Source: JAEUMD01 sp036768475 (GTDB lineage Bacteria > Pseudomonadota > Alphaproteobacteria > Rhizobiales > Hyphomicrobiaceae). From it: a stretch of 64,000 nt of DNA. Below, one piece after another: positions 1 to 9,117 of the stretch. Position 1 is the stretch's first letter. Each line of letters begins with the position of its first letter. The notes beneath the pieces were generated by a model, which was given only the letters and a program-made list of their open reading frames with translations, was not told the DNA's origin and searched no databases. The stretch is taken from the NCBI GenBank assembly GCA_036768475.1, contig DAIPMW010000004.1, positions 124,001 to 188,000 of the forward strand. Reading direction: 5' to 3'. Both the position numbers and the translations under genes were made by a program.

Positions 1-168
1 GAAGCCATGACGTTCTGCTCGTCCAATCGTTGGGACATTGCCGGCGCCAGTACGTTCGGGTTCCGCTGCATCTGGATTAACCGGTTTGGCCGGCCAGACG
101 AATATCCCGAAATGCAGCCGGAAAAGGTTGTATCAAGCCTTGAAGGTCTTCTGGCCGTCAACGGCTGA
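1..168 (+). CDS. Haloacid dehalogenase type II, C-terminal fragment
   Basis: The first 56 codons are open from the window edge to TGA at 166-168. They carry the C-terminal signature of type II 2-haloacid dehalogenases: SSNRWDIAGA, where the family has S-S-N-x-W-D-x-x-G-A, followed by GFRCIWINR. In the family the Ser and Asn and the downstream Asp lie at the active site, where halides are hydrolysed from short 2-haloacids. The start and the nucleophile Asp lie outside the window. It could also be a HAD phosphatase of other specificity. Confidence 0.7.
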   Translation, partial: EAMTFCSSNRWDIAGASTFGFRCIWINRFGRPDEYPEMQPEKVVSSLEGLLAVNG

Positions 169-320
169 CAAGGCGGCGCAAACATTCTGTTGACGGCGGT
201 CAAGGTTGCGCGACACTGTTGTGCGTAACGTTCCATACCGGGGCGCGGCCCGAAGACTGCGTCATTGCTGCTCGACGCGCAGGCGATCGAGTTGAATAAT
301 GGCGGCGAAGGAGGAAGCAT

Positions 321-758
321 ATGCTCTTCAAGCACATCCTTATACCGACGGACGGCAGCGAGCTTTCGCTCAAGGCCGTGCAGCATGGAATTGCCCTTGC
401 CAAAGCAATGGGGGCGCAGGTGACGGCCATGACGGTGCAACCGCCGCTCACTGATTTCGTCGTTGAGGGCGTGACGATCTCCGTCGGCGCTGCACAGCGC
501 GATGAGCTTGCCAACCAGTTCGATCACCGCATGGATGCCGCGCGGGCAGAGGCGAAGGCGCAGGACGTGCACCTGGGGACGATCCAGGTCGAAGACCGCG
601 AGCCGTGGCGAGCCATCATCGACGTGGCCAAGAAGAAGGACGCCGATCTCATCGTGATGGCCTCGCATGGGCGTCGCGGCGTTTCCGCGATGGTGCTCGG
701 CAGCGAGACACAGAAGCTGCTGACGCACTCGACGGTGCCGGTGCTCGTCTATCGCTGA
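321..758 (+). CDS. Universal stress protein (UspA family)
   Basis: The 145-residue protein is one complete Usp domain. It begins with the typical strand HILIPTDGSELS and ends with the nucleotide-binding signature: SHG, nine residues, then GS, followed by THSTVPVLV. This suggests the ATP-binding Usp subgroup, a cytoplasmic stress protein whose ligand turnover is usually unknown. The ATG follows a strong AAGGAGGAAG ribosome site at about 308. The gene is monocistronic: a perfect hairpin with a T-run follows at 869-904 and the next gene faces it. Confidence 0.88.
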   Translation: MLFKHILIPTDGSELSLKAVQHGIALAKAMGAQVTAMTVQPPLTDFVVEGVTISVGAAQRDELANQFDHRMDAARAEAKAQDVHLGTIQVEDREPWRAIIDVAKKKDADLIVMASHGRRGVSAMVLGSETQKLLTHSTVPVLVYR

Positions 759-868
759 GAGCGGTAAGCGGCGTTCCTTTTCTGCCAGCGTTGGCGGCAA
801 CCGACGTATGGGGTACGCATCTGGTGCCATTCAAGCAGTCCGTCATTCCAACGGTGGCCACGTTACAG

Positions 869-904
869 CAGAACGCGCCGGAATCCTCCGGCGCGTTCTT
901 TTTT
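869..904 (+). terminator. Rho-independent terminator after usp
   Basis: A perfect 12-bp stem (GAACGCGCCGGA at 871-882 pairing with 887-898) with a 4-nt loop is followed by six or more T residues on the plus strand. It lies between the convergent usp and actP genes. Confidence 0.93.
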
Positions 905-939
905 GCCTGGTGCACGAATTGCACGTGCAGATGGCTTGC

Positions 940-2637
940 TCAGTGGGCCGATGCGGCAGCCATGCCAATGCCCGTCTCCGAGCGCAGCTTCTGTGCCTCG
1001 TAGGACTCGCGCTCCTTGGCTGCTGTGGCCGTGCGGTCGATAAACGAGAAGAACCAGATGCCGACGAACGCCGCGGTCATGGAGAACAGCGCCGGGTTGG
1101 AATAGGGGAAGGGTGATGAGCCTTTCGGCATACCGAGCACGTCCTCCCATACCGACTTCGAAAGCACCACCATCGTCACGGAGCTGACGAGGCCGATGAG
1201 GCCGCCGATCACCGCGCCCTTGGTCGTCGTGTTTTTGGAGAAGATCGACATGACGAGCACGGGAAAGTTGATCGAGGCCGCAACCGAGAACGCGAGGCCC
1301 ACCATGAAGGCCACGTTCTGCTTCTCGAAGATGTAGCCGAGGACAATGGCGATGATGCCGATCACCACGGCGGCGATCTTGGAGATCCTCACTTCGGTTT
1401 GCTCGTTGGTGTGGCCACGGGCGATCACCGAGGCATAAAGATCATGGCTGACCGCGGTGGCTCCCGCAAGCGTCAGGCCGGCGACCACCGCCAGGATGGT
1501 TGCAAACGCGACCGCGGAGATGAAACCGAGGAACAACGAGCCGCCAACAGCCTTCGAGAGATGCACGGCTGCCATGTTTGTGCCGCCGAGCAGGTCCTTC
1601 ACCTTGTCGTAGGCGCCGTTGGCACCGAGCTTGAAGTAGGAGGGATCGTTCATCAGCAGCGTGATGGCGCCAAAGCCGATGATGAACGTCAGGATGTAGA
1701 AGTAGCCGATAAATCCCGTCGCGAAGAACACTGACTTGCGTGCTTCCTTGGCGTTAGAGACCGTGAAGAAACGCATCAGGATGTGCGGCAGACCCGCAGT
1801 GCCGAACATCAGGGCAAGGCCAAGAGAGATCGCCGAGATGGGATCGGAGATGAGCGCACCCGGACCCATGATCGAGACGGCTTTGGGATGCACCTCGATC
1901 GCTTTCTTGAACAACGCTTCCGGAGAGAAGCTGAACTGGGCGAGCACCATCAGCGCCATGAAGGTGGCGCCGCCGAGCAGAAGACAGGCTTTGATGATTT
2001 GCACCCACGTTGTCGCCGTCATGCCGCCGAACGCGACATATATGATCATGAGCATTCCGACCGAGATTACCGCGTAGAGGTAGTCGAGGCCGAAGAGAAG
2101 CTCGATCAGCTTGCCGGCGCCGACCATCTGCGCGATGAGGTAGAACGCGACGACGGTCAACGTGCCGATTGCGGACATGGTGCGCACCGGCACCGGCTGC
2201 AGCCGGAACGAAACGACATCGGCAAACGTGTACTTGCCGAGATTGCGCAGGCGCTCGGCAATCAGGAACAAGATGATAGGCCAGCCGACCAGCCAGCCCA
2301 CCGAGTAGATGAGGCCGTCGAATCCGGATGCGAAGACGAGACCGGAGATACCGAGGAATGAGGCCGCCGACATATAGTCACCGGCTAGCGCCAGTCCATT
2401 CTGAAAGCCAGTGATGCCGCCGCCGGCTGTGTAGAAGTCGGCTGCAGATTTATTTCGGGCGGCAGCCCATTTGGTGATGCCGAGCGTGAACAGCACGAAC
2501 AAGCCGAACATCGCCACGGCCTCAAGGTTGAGCGGTTGCTTGCTGCCGCCTTCAATGGCTCCAGCCGCCGACGCCGCAGGGATGAGGAGGCCGAGCCAGG
2601 CGAGTGATGCAAGGGTGCGGGAAAGAATGCGGCACAT
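940..2637 (-). CDS. actP: Cation/acetate symporter ActP (SSS family)
   Basis: This is a sodium:solute symporter of about 565 residues with an N-terminal signal-like segment, as in ActP, and about 13 hydrophobic spans. The family-typical stretch GFQNGLALAGDYMSAASFLG is present. It lies directly behind a DUF485 gene, the usual arrangement for ActP, which takes up acetate and other short carboxylates across the inner membrane. I place the start at ATG 2637; a TTG two codons upstream (2643) would overlap the preceding stop by 4 nt. The exact substrate (acetate, pyruvate or propionate) cannot be read from the sequence. Confidence 0.85.
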   Translation of the reverse strand: MCRILSRTLASLAWLGLLIPAASAAGAIEGGSKQPLNLEAVAMFGLFVLFTLGITKWAAARNKSAADFYTAGGGITGFQNGLALAGDYMSAASFLGISGLVFASGFDGLIYSVGWLVGWPIILFLIAERLRNLGKYTFADVVSFRLQPVPVRTMSAIGTLTVVAFYLIAQMVGAGKLIELLFGLDYLYAVISVGMLMIIYVAFGGMTATTWVQIIKACLLLGGATFMALMVLAQFSFSPEALFKKAIEVHPKAVSIMGPGALISDPISAISLGLALMFGTAGLPHILMRFFTVSNAKEARKSVFFATGFIGYFYILTFIIGFGAITLLMNDPSYFKLGANGAYDKVKDLLGGTNMAAVHLSKAVGGSLFLGFISAVAFATILAVVAGLTLAGATAVSHDLYASVIARGHTNEQTEVRISKIAAVVIGIIAIVLGYIFEKQNVAFMVGLAFSVAASINFPVLVMSIFSKNTTTKGAVIGGLIGLVSSVTMVVLSKSVWEDVLGMPKGSSPFPYSNPALFSMTAAFVGIWFFSFIDRTATAAKERESYEAQKLRSETGIGMAAASAH

Positions 2638-2639
2638 GA

Positions 2640-2942
2640 TCAAATGTCCTCGCTGATCTTGCGCGTCAGGGCGTCGAACTCGCTGTTTGCGCGATGCACG
2701 TAGATGCCGGTGAGCACGAAGGCCGAGACGATGACAAATACGCCGAGCGGAATACCGATGGTGGTTACGCCGCCAGCGATCGGAGTGGCCAGTAATGCCT
2801 TGTCGAAGGCAACCAGCAGAACGAAACCGAAATAGATGACCAGCATTATGATCGAGAGAACAATTCCAAAGCTCGTGCGTTTGCGCACAAGCTCGTCATA
2901 GGCTGGATGGGACCGGATGCGTTTCATTTCTTCAGGCGACAT
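2640..2942 (-). CDS. DUF485 membrane protein, ActP partner
   Basis: The 100-residue protein has an N-terminal cytoplasmic part ending HPAYDELVRKRTSFG, the DUF485 hallmark, and two transmembrane helices (about residues 27-50 and 60-82). Members of this family are almost always encoded just before acetate/solute symporters. Here the stop is 2 nt from, or overlaps, the actP start, so the two are translated together. A role in assembly or activity of the symporter is an inference from linkage. Confidence 0.88.
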   Translation of the reverse strand: MSPEEMKRIRSHPAYDELVRKRTSFGIVLSIIMLVIYFGFVLLVAFDKALLATPIAGGVTTIGIPLGVFVIVSAFVLTGIYVHRANSEFDALTRKISEDI

Positions 2943-3414
2943 GAGCGCTTTCTCCTTGGTGCACGCGGCCGAGATCGAGCGTCGTCGACGACGCGGAGAT
3001 CTGCCGGCTGCGGTCAGAGCGAATTTGATTGTTTGTTTGCGTCTGAATTCTCGCTAGTGCCCTTTCGTCTCTGCTTCACGTTGCAAAGATATTGGCGGGC
3101 AACTCAGCTATGCCTGAAGTCAGGGCGGGAAGAAATTTAGCAGTTAGTTGGGAAATTGATTGATATGGAATTTTTTCATCACAATCTTTTTAAGTCGAAA
3201 GATAGGCTGGCGTGGCAGGTGGCCTGATAGGAAACAGTTGCGAAATCAGCAAGAAGGCAATCGGTTTGGGAGCAGTGCCAGTCCGTGCGCGGGGGCTGCA
3301 TCAGCTCTGTCGCGTTTCACTTGAAATCGCAGAACGACCTCGATGGAAGCAGTCGTGCTCCCACCTCAGCCGATCAGGCTCTATTACCGAGCGTTCAGAT
3401 GTGAATCAAACGCC
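2943..3414. other. Intergenic region upstream of DUF485-actP
   Basis: This stretch holds no convincing gene. Part of it (about 3110-3210) is AT-rich, as expected for a minus-strand promoter serving the DUF485-actP pair. A partial copy of repeat family B lies at 3318-3383. Confidence 0.5.
3318..3383 (-). repeat. Dispersed repeat family B, partial copy B1
   Basis: In inverted orientation this matches the left half of the full copy at 23311-23439. It shares the block GATGGAAGCAGTCGTGCT and the terminal GATCAGGCTCTA. It is intergenic. Confidence 0.75.
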
Positions 3415-3711
3415 TCACGTGCCCGCATCAGCGATGGTGGTCGCCTCGGGTGCGCAGTGGGCGCCGATCTCGAAATCGGACAAGCGCAGCACGTGACGGC
3501 AGAACATCAGTCTATCGTCGGCGTGGCGTATCTTGGTCGGCCAATCCGTTCCGAGTTCGATCAGATGCAGGCGCGACCAGCCCGAAACTACGAACGCGTA
3601 AGACTTGGCACCGACGGATCCGGTATCTGCCTGCGGTGTCGGACTGGCGATCAGAATTCCCAGGGATGCAAACGCGACAAGACCCAATCCAGTGCGCTTC
3701 GCGGTGGACAT
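3415..3711 (-). CDS. Small secreted hypothetical protein
   Basis: I do not recognise this 98-residue protein. It starts with a signal peptide (MSTAKRT, then a hydrophobic run to about residue 28), so it is probably periplasmic. The mature part has two cysteines (near residues 70 and 86) that could form a disulphide. A good ribosome site (AAAGGGG) precedes the ATG. It stands alone between the actP promoter region and the DASS transporter. Confidence 0.55.
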   Translation of the reverse strand: MSTAKRTGLGLVAFASLGILIASPTPQADTGSVGAKSYAFVVSGWSRLHLIELGTDWPTKIRHADDRLMFCRHVLRLSDFEIGAHCAPEATTIADAGT

Positions 3712-3904
3712 GCTCGTCCCCTTTCGCGGTTTGACTGTTGGATTCGCGATGCAACGATCTTAGTGATTCGATCTGCAACCGTGACGACGAACGACTGCCC
3801 ACCTGTCCATTTTTTCACGCGGTGAGTCTTTCGGGACTCACATTTGCCAGCGCGGACCGTTTATGCCGAGCGACAGGCGGGCGTGGCAGCACCCGCAGCA
3901 TCGC

Positions 3905-5689
3905 TCAGAGCGGCCAGACCAGCAGGATCATGGGCACGCCGACGGCGACGACAATGAGCTCCAATGGCAGTCCGAGCTGCCAGTAATCGCCGAAGCTGTA
4001 GCTGCCGGGTCCCATGATTAGGGTGTTGTTCTTGTGTCCGATGGGCGTGAGGAAGGCGCACGACGCTGCGACCGCGACGGCCATCAGGAATGGATCGGGG
4101 TTGGCGCCGAGATTGGCTGCCACCTCGACGGCGATTGGGGCAGCGACGAGGGCCGTGGCGGTGTTGTTCAGAACATCCGACAGCGTCATCGTGAGCGCCA
4201 TGATGATGGTCAGGACCGCCCAGGCCGGCAATCCCATCGATAGGTCCACCAGACCCTTGGCCAGAACCTGGGTTGCACCTGAGGTTTCCAGCGCTGCACC
4301 AATCGGAATGAGCGAACCGATCAATACGACGACCGGCCATTCGATCGTCTCATAGAGGTCGCGCAGGGGTATGATGCCAATCAGGACATAAATGATGGCC
4401 ACGATGGCCAGCGCTATAGGCAGGTAAAGGATGCCGAAGCTGGACAACGCGATGGCAACTGCAAATATGGTCCCGGCAAGGAGAGCCTGCGAGCGGTTCT
4501 GCATCTCGAGCCCGCGCTCACGAAGCGGCAGCACACCGGTCGCCTCTATAAACTGCCCGACACCCTTCTGTGGCATCAAGAGCAGGAGAACGTCACCGCC
4601 CGTCAGCGCCATGCGTCGCACACGGGTCGCCAGGCGCCGCCCCTGGCGCGAGACGCCGACAAGCCAGACACCGAAGCGGTCAACGAGCTGCAACGATGTA
4701 CTCGAGCGACCTTCGATCGAGCTTCCCGGGCGAACGACAACCTCGACCAGTTCCAATTCAGCATGCTCAAGCTCGACAAGATGGTGTTTCTTTTCGACGT
4801 AGGCCAGCGCGTGCTCGTTGGCAAACTTGTCGAGATGCTCGGCGGCTGTCTCCAGCAGCAGTACGTCGCCGGGCTGGAGCTTGATCCAGCCTGCGGCGTG
4901 CGGCAGGCGCTGATGCTCGCGTATCACGCTCAACAGGGTTATCTCGGCCTCGTTGCAGGCAGCCTCCACCTCGACCATCGATTTACCGGCAAGGCCCGAG
5001 CTTTCCGTAATGCTGAGCTCTGCAATGTAATCGTCAAGCTTGTAGGGCTGGTACTCCGAAGACGTATCTTCCTCGGGTTGCGGAATGAGGCGCCATCCCA
5101 GCAAAGCGATGAAGAGCACGCCCGCGACCGCGCATGCGATCCCCACAGGCGCAAAATCGAACATCTGGAAGGGTGCGCCGAGCGCGCGTTCCCGGAACGT
5201 CGAGACAATGATATTGGGCGGCGTACCGATCAGCGTAACCAGACCCCCCAGGATGGTCGCGAACGAGAGCGGCATGAGGGTGAGGCCAGGCGCGCGTTTG
5301 GCCTTGCGGGCGGCTTCGACGTCGACGGGCATCAGAAGTGCCAGTGCGCCGACATTGTTCATGAAAGATGAGAGGAGGGCGCCAAGTCCGGAAATGCGCG
5401 CAATGTGGGCGGGAACGCTGGCACCTGTGCGAAGCACGGTCCGCGCCAGCAGCGCAACGGCGCCAGAGCTTGCCAGTCCATGGCTGACGATAAGAACGAG
5501 CGCGATGATCACTGTTGCGGGATGGCCGAATCCCTCGAAAGCCCTATCGCCAGGAATGGCTCCAAGAACAACCGATGCGATCAGCGCGCCGAATGCGACG
5601 AGATCATAGCGCCATCGGCCCCAGATCAGCATCATCAAGACGGCGACAAGCAGCGTCAGGATGGTGATTTGCTCGGCTGTAAACGTCAT
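3905..5689 (-). CDS. DASS/SLC13-type anion transporter with RCK_C domains
   Basis: The protein has about 594 residues from ATG 5689; an upstream TTG at 5725 would add 12. The N-terminal block of transmembrane helices contains NNVGALALLMP and GTPPNIIVS, typical of the divalent anion/sodium symporter superfamily. Two soluble RCK_C (TrkA-C) domains in the middle (about residues 200-380, for example SGLAGKSMVEVE and PGSSIEGRS) are followed by a second membrane block with SDVLNNTATALVAAP. Related proteins carry dicarboxylates or sulfate; the inserted RCK_C domains suggest regulation by a small ligand. No linked enzyme points to a substrate. Confidence 0.82.
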   Translation of the reverse strand: MTFTAEQITILTLLVAVLMMLIWGRWRYDLVAFGALIASVVLGAIPGDRAFEGFGHPATVIIALVLIVSHGLASSGAVALLARTVLRTGASVPAHIARISGLGALLSSFMNNVGALALLMPVDVEAARKAKRAPGLTLMPLSFATILGGLVTLIGTPPNIIVSTFRERALGAPFQMFDFAPVGIACAVAGVLFIALLGWRLIPQPEEDTSSEYQPYKLDDYIAELSITESSGLAGKSMVEVEAACNEAEITLLSVIREHQRLPHAAGWIKLQPGDVLLLETAAEHLDKFANEHALAYVEKKHHLVELEHAELELVEVVVRPGSSIEGRSSTSLQLVDRFGVWLVGVSRQGRRLATRVRRMALTGGDVLLLLMPQKGVGQFIEATGVLPLRERGLEMQNRSQALLAGTIFAVAIALSSFGILYLPIALAIVAIIYVLIGIIPLRDLYETIEWPVVVLIGSLIPIGAALETSGATQVLAKGLVDLSMGLPAWAVLTIIMALTMTLSDVLNNTATALVAAPIAVEVAANLGANPDPFLMAVAVAASCAFLTPIGHKNNTLIMGPGSYSFGDYWQLGLPLELIVVAVGVPMILLVWPL

Positions 5690-5805
5690 GTCGAACGTTG
5701 TCGTCTGTCCGCCAGCGAAAGGCAAGCCGTGGCAGCTCTGACGTTTGGGGAGCCGAGAGGAGATGAATGATGGTGTCGCGCTGCGGTGCCTGGTCCGTGC
5801 CGGAA

Positions 5806-5849
5806 ATACGTACGCGCCGGGCTCCTGTGTGGCGCCGGCGCGTACGTAT
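5806..5849. repeat. 15-bp perfect inverted repeat
   Basis: ATACGTACGCGCCGG at 5806-5820 pairs perfectly with 5835-5849 across a 14-nt loop. There is no T-run, so it is not a classical terminator. It lies 3' of the small secreted gene ending at 5882 and could protect that transcript's end or act as a factor-dependent terminator. Confidence 0.85.
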
Positions 5850-5881
5850 GGATCTGACGCGGTGTCAGGCAGCGGTGTGAA

Positions 5882-6124
5882 TCAGAACAGTCCGGCGGAC
5901 TTGATTTCGCTCTGGCAGCGCTTGCCGAGTTGGAAGAATTTCATTAGCACGCAGCGCTTGACCTTCGATACCGATGGGCTAGGGCCGATGCACAATCGGC
6001 GGACATCGCCCTCGCAGGCGGCGCGCAAAGCCGGCGTTACCTCTGGCGGAAGCTTGAAATTATCCTGGGCTGAAACAGGTGCGGCGGCCATCAGAGTGAA
6101 TGCTGCCATACTGAAGCGGAACAT
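5882..6124 (-). CDS. Small secreted cysteine-rich protein
   Basis: The 80-residue protein has a signal peptide cut near APVSAQ (about residue 20). The mature part has the spacing ACEGDVRRLC, later KRCVLMKFF and GKRCQSE, four cysteines in all. This resembles the short Cys-rich repeat seen in small periplasmic proteins of rhizobia and in GLG1-like repeats. ATG 6124 is preceded by GGGGA. The open frame extends upstream to 6232, but the signal peptide and ribosome site favour the shorter form. Function unknown. Confidence 0.65.
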   Translation of the reverse strand: MFRFSMAAFTLMAAAPVSAQDNFKLPPEVTPALRAACEGDVRRLCIGPSPSVSKVKRCVLMKFFQLGKRCQSEIKSAGLF

Positions 6125-6412
6125 TAGGAATCCCCGTACTGACTTTTGCCTTGAATTCGAATTGTGCCGCAAAGACCATGCCGGTGGCGGCGGAATAAGG
6201 GCGCCAGTCGTCTCTGCGACAGCTGACCGCACGCATGGCCATGAACACTGTTTTTATGGCTACGCACGGCACTGTTTACGCGCGGTTTTTTCCGATGTTG
6301 AAGTAGCGTAGTCTGGGCCAGGACGCGGCCGTGGGGATAACTGCGCCGTGCCATACGGCCGAGCGAGGATGCACGTTCGCTGCAATCGGCATGCGGTCAG
6401 GGATGCACGGAC

Positions 6413-7912
6413 CTATTTCATCGTTGGGATCGAGAAGTCCGCGCCGGTGCGGATGCCTGACGGCCAGCGCGAGGTAACGGTCTTGGTCTTGGTATAAAAC
6501 CGGACAGCATCGGGTCCATGCTGGTTCAGGTCGCCAAAGCCGGAGCGCTTCCAGCCGCCGAACGTGTAGTAGGCGAGTGGGACCGGAATCGGCACGTTGA
6601 TCCCGACCATGCCGACGTTGACCTTGGCTGCAAAGTCGCGCGCGGCATCACCATCGCGCGTGAAGATAGCGACGCCGTTGCCATATTCATGGTCGCTGGG
6701 CAGGCGGATCGCGTCATCATACGATCTGGCACGCACCACCGAGAGAACGGGACCGAAGATCTCTTCCTTGTAAATGCGCATGTCGGGCGTGACGTGATCG
6801 AACAGCGAGCCGCCGAGATAGAAACCGTTCTCGTAGCCCTGCATTTTGAAACCGCGGCCATCGACGACAAGCTGTGCGCCCTCGCTCACGCCAAGGTCGA
6901 TATAGTCCTTCACCTTTGCGAGATGCTGGCGCGTGACGAGCGGCCCGAAGTCGGCGTCGAGTGCGGTGGAGGGCCCGACCTTCAGACCTTCCACACGAGG
7001 CACCAGCTTGTGCATGAGACGCTCTGCGGCGTCCTCGCCAACGGGCACGGCAACGGAGATCGCCATGCAGCGCTCGCCTGCCGAACCATAGCCGGCGCCG
7101 ATCAAAGCATCGACAGCCTGGTCCATGTCGGCATCGGGCAGGATAATCATGTGGTTCTTGGCACCGCCGAAACATTGCACACGCTTACCGTGGGCTGCTC
7201 CTTGCGCATAAACGTACTGGGCGATATCGGAGGAGCCGACGAACCCGACGGCCATGATGTCGGGATCATCGAGGATCGCATCGACGGCAACCTTGTCGCC
7301 GTTGACGACGTTGAAGATGCCGGGAGGCAGACCTGCCTCGAGAAACAGCTCAGCAAGCATCAGCGGTACCGACGGATCGCGCTCCGACGGCTTCAGGATG
7401 AAGGCATTGCCGCAAGCGATTGCGGGTGCCGCTTTCCACAGCGGGATCATGGCGGGAAAGTTGAACGGCGTGATGCCGGCGACGACGCCAAGGGGTTGGC
7501 GCATGGAATAGATATCGATGCCGGGGCCGGCTCCCTCGGTGTATTCCCCCTTCATCAGGTGCGGGATGCCGCATGCGAACTCCGCCACTTCCAAGCCACG
7601 CTGGATGTCGCCCTTGGCATCGGGAATGACCTTGCCATGCTCGCGAGCCAGGGCGTCGGCAAGCTTGTCCATATCGCGGTTCAAGAGATCGACAAACTTC
7701 ATCATGACACGGGCGCGCCGCTGCGGGTTCGTCGCGGCCCAGCCCGGCTGGGCGGCCTTGGCGTTGGCGACCGCGGAGCGGACATCGGCAACACTGGCGA
7801 ACCCGACGCGGGCCGCAATCTCGCCGGTCATCGGCCAGTAGACGTCGCCGAAGCGGCCGGAGGTGGCGGGAACCGGCTTGCCGCCGATGAAGTGGGTCAG
7901 CTCTTTGGTCAT
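6413..7912 (-). CDS. mmsA: CoA-acylating methylmalonate-semialdehyde dehydrogenase
   Basis: This full-length protein (499 residues) of the aldehyde dehydrogenase superfamily converts malonate/methylmalonate semialdehyde, NAD+ and CoA to acetyl- or propionyl-CoA in valine, thymine and inositol breakdown. MmsA hallmarks are FNFPAMIPLW, FGGAKNHMIILPDAD and the catalytic cysteine in GSAGERCMA. The C-terminal FYTKTKTVTSRWP is typical. It is divergent from a LysR regulator 107 bp away, which probably controls it. The usual partner mmsB is not in the window. Confidence 0.93.
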   Translation of the reverse strand: MTKELTHFIGGKPVPATSGRFGDVYWPMTGEIAARVGFASVADVRSAVANAKAAQPGWAATNPQRRARVMMKFVDLLNRDMDKLADALAREHGKVIPDAKGDIQRGLEVAEFACGIPHLMKGEYTEGAGPGIDIYSMRQPLGVVAGITPFNFPAMIPLWKAAPAIACGNAFILKPSERDPSVPLMLAELFLEAGLPPGIFNVVNGDKVAVDAILDDPDIMAVGFVGSSDIAQYVYAQGAAHGKRVQCFGGAKNHMIILPDADMDQAVDALIGAGYGSAGERCMAISVAVPVGEDAAERLMHKLVPRVEGLKVGPSTALDADFGPLVTRQHLAKVKDYIDLGVSEGAQLVVDGRGFKMQGYENGFYLGGSLFDHVTPDMRIYKEEIFGPVLSVVRARSYDDAIRLPSDHEYGNGVAIFTRDGDAARDFAAKVNVGMVGINVPIPVPLAYYTFGGWKRSGFGDLNQHGPDAVRFYTKTKTVTSRWPSGIRTGADFSIPTMK

Positions 7913-8019
7913 AGGTCCTCCCGCGCGCCAACTTTGACGTTTGTTGCCTCAGTTCAATCTCCCCCATGTCTTGCGCTCTTTGACGGTTTGCATCAATTCC
8001 TATAAATTCACGATCCGTT
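7913..8019. promoter_or_regulatory. Divergent mmsA/lysR promoter region
   Basis: The 107-bp intergenic region must hold both promoters. TTTGCAT at 7987-7993 and ATGCAAA at 8020-8026 form a 7-bp inverted repeat spaced by 26 bp, the second arm covering the lysR start. The AT-rich segment between them (TTCCTATAAATTC) is a likely site for LysR binding. No single clear T-N11-A operator can be fixed by eye. Confidence 0.35.
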
Positions 8020-8937
8020 ATGCAAAAAATCACACACGGATTCGATTGGGATCAGTTGAGGATCTTCCTTGCGGTGGTGCGCGCAGGGCAGTTCCTGGGC
8101 GCGGCGCGCCGGCTGGGAGTCGATCAGGCGACCGTTACGCGGCGTATCCGCACTTTGGAGACGAACCTCGGCGTGCGATTGTTCGACCGCCTCACCACAG
8201 GCTCGGTACCGACGGCTGCGGGGCGGGAACTCGTCGCGCGGGCAGAGCGCATCGAGGCCGAGGTATTGCGGCTTGAAGCGGAGCTGTCGCAGGCGAGCGA
8301 TGCCGTCGAGGGGCGTGTACGCGTCGGCGCGCCTGATGGCTTCGGCACCTTATTCCTCGCTTCGCGGTTCGTGGCGTTCATCGAGACGTATCCGCGAGTC
8401 GAGATCGATCTGGTGCCGCTGCCCCGCTCGTTTTCTTTGTCGAAGCGCGAGGTCGATCTTGCGATCACCGTCGAGCGTCCGATGGAAGGGCGGCTCACCG
8501 TGCGCAAGCTCACCGACTACACATTGTCGCTTTATGCCTCGCGCAGCTACCTGGCGAAAGCCCCGCTTCTGCGCTCGCGCGAGGATCTTGGAGCGCACCG
8601 CCACGTGACATACGTGCCGGATCTCCTGTTTGCGCCTTCGCTCGACGTCCGCGCGGAACTTGGGCTGGCAGAAGCGCGCGCGTTTCAGTGCGCGAGCGTT
8701 CTGGGGCAGATCGAGGCGGTCAGGAGCGGCATGGGGATAGGCCTGTTGCACGACTACGCTGCGCGGTCGCATGACGATATCGAACTGGTGCTGCCGGATG
8801 TGCGGTTCATGCGAACCTATTGGATCGTCGCCCATGCCGACATTGCGCGATCTGCCCCCGTTCGTGCTGTGCACGATCATATCGCCGCACTGACGGCATC
8901 CGAGCGGCGCGCCTTCGTCCGGGATCAGCAGGCATGA
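8020..8937 (+). CDS. LysR-family transcriptional regulator
   Basis: The 305-residue protein has an N-terminal winged helix-turn-helix (residues about 5-65: FDWDQLRIFLAVVRAGQFLG, then ATVTRRIRTLE) and a C-terminal periplasmic-binding-like ligand domain. Its position, divergent from mmsA, makes it the probable regulator of that dehydrogenase, responding to a branched-chain or semialdehyde catabolite. That assignment is inference from location. Confidence 0.88.
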   Translation: MQKITHGFDWDQLRIFLAVVRAGQFLGAARRLGVDQATVTRRIRTLETNLGVRLFDRLTTGSVPTAAGRELVARAERIEAEVLRLEAELSQASDAVEGRVRVGAPDGFGTLFLASRFVAFIETYPRVEIDLVPLPRSFSLSKREVDLAITVERPMEGRLTVRKLTDYTLSLYASRSYLAKAPLLRSREDLGAHRHVTYVPDLLFAPSLDVRAELGLAEARAFQCASVLGQIEAVRSGMGIGLLHDYAARSHDDIELVLPDVRFMRTYWIVAHADIARSAPVRAVHDHIAALTASERRAFVRDQQA

Positions 8938-9067
8938 ACGCGGCCGCTCGCGGATTCGAGCAGGTCCCCTGTGCATTCAACGTGAGGATCGCGGCGTGCC
9001 CGAAGTCCTTGTTTAAGGGACTAAATCCAGCTTTTACTGGAGGATCGAGCGCTTCCATCCCCGCCGG

Positions 9068-9117
9068 AGCACGTTTTTCACGCTGAACCACTGCACATTA
9101 TTAATTACACGCTCTAA
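9068..9117 (-). repeat. Dispersed repeat family A, partial copy A1
   Basis: In inverted orientation this matches the left half of the family A element (GCACGTTTTTCACGCTGAAC, then a diverged end GCTCTAA). Its boundary supplies the TAG stop codon of the receiver gene at 9114-9116. Confidence 0.75.

Noticed and set aside
6518..8005. 495-codon ORF antisense to mmsA
   Set aside because: It fully overlaps a certain gene; its His/Asp-rich translation is the typical antisense artefact.
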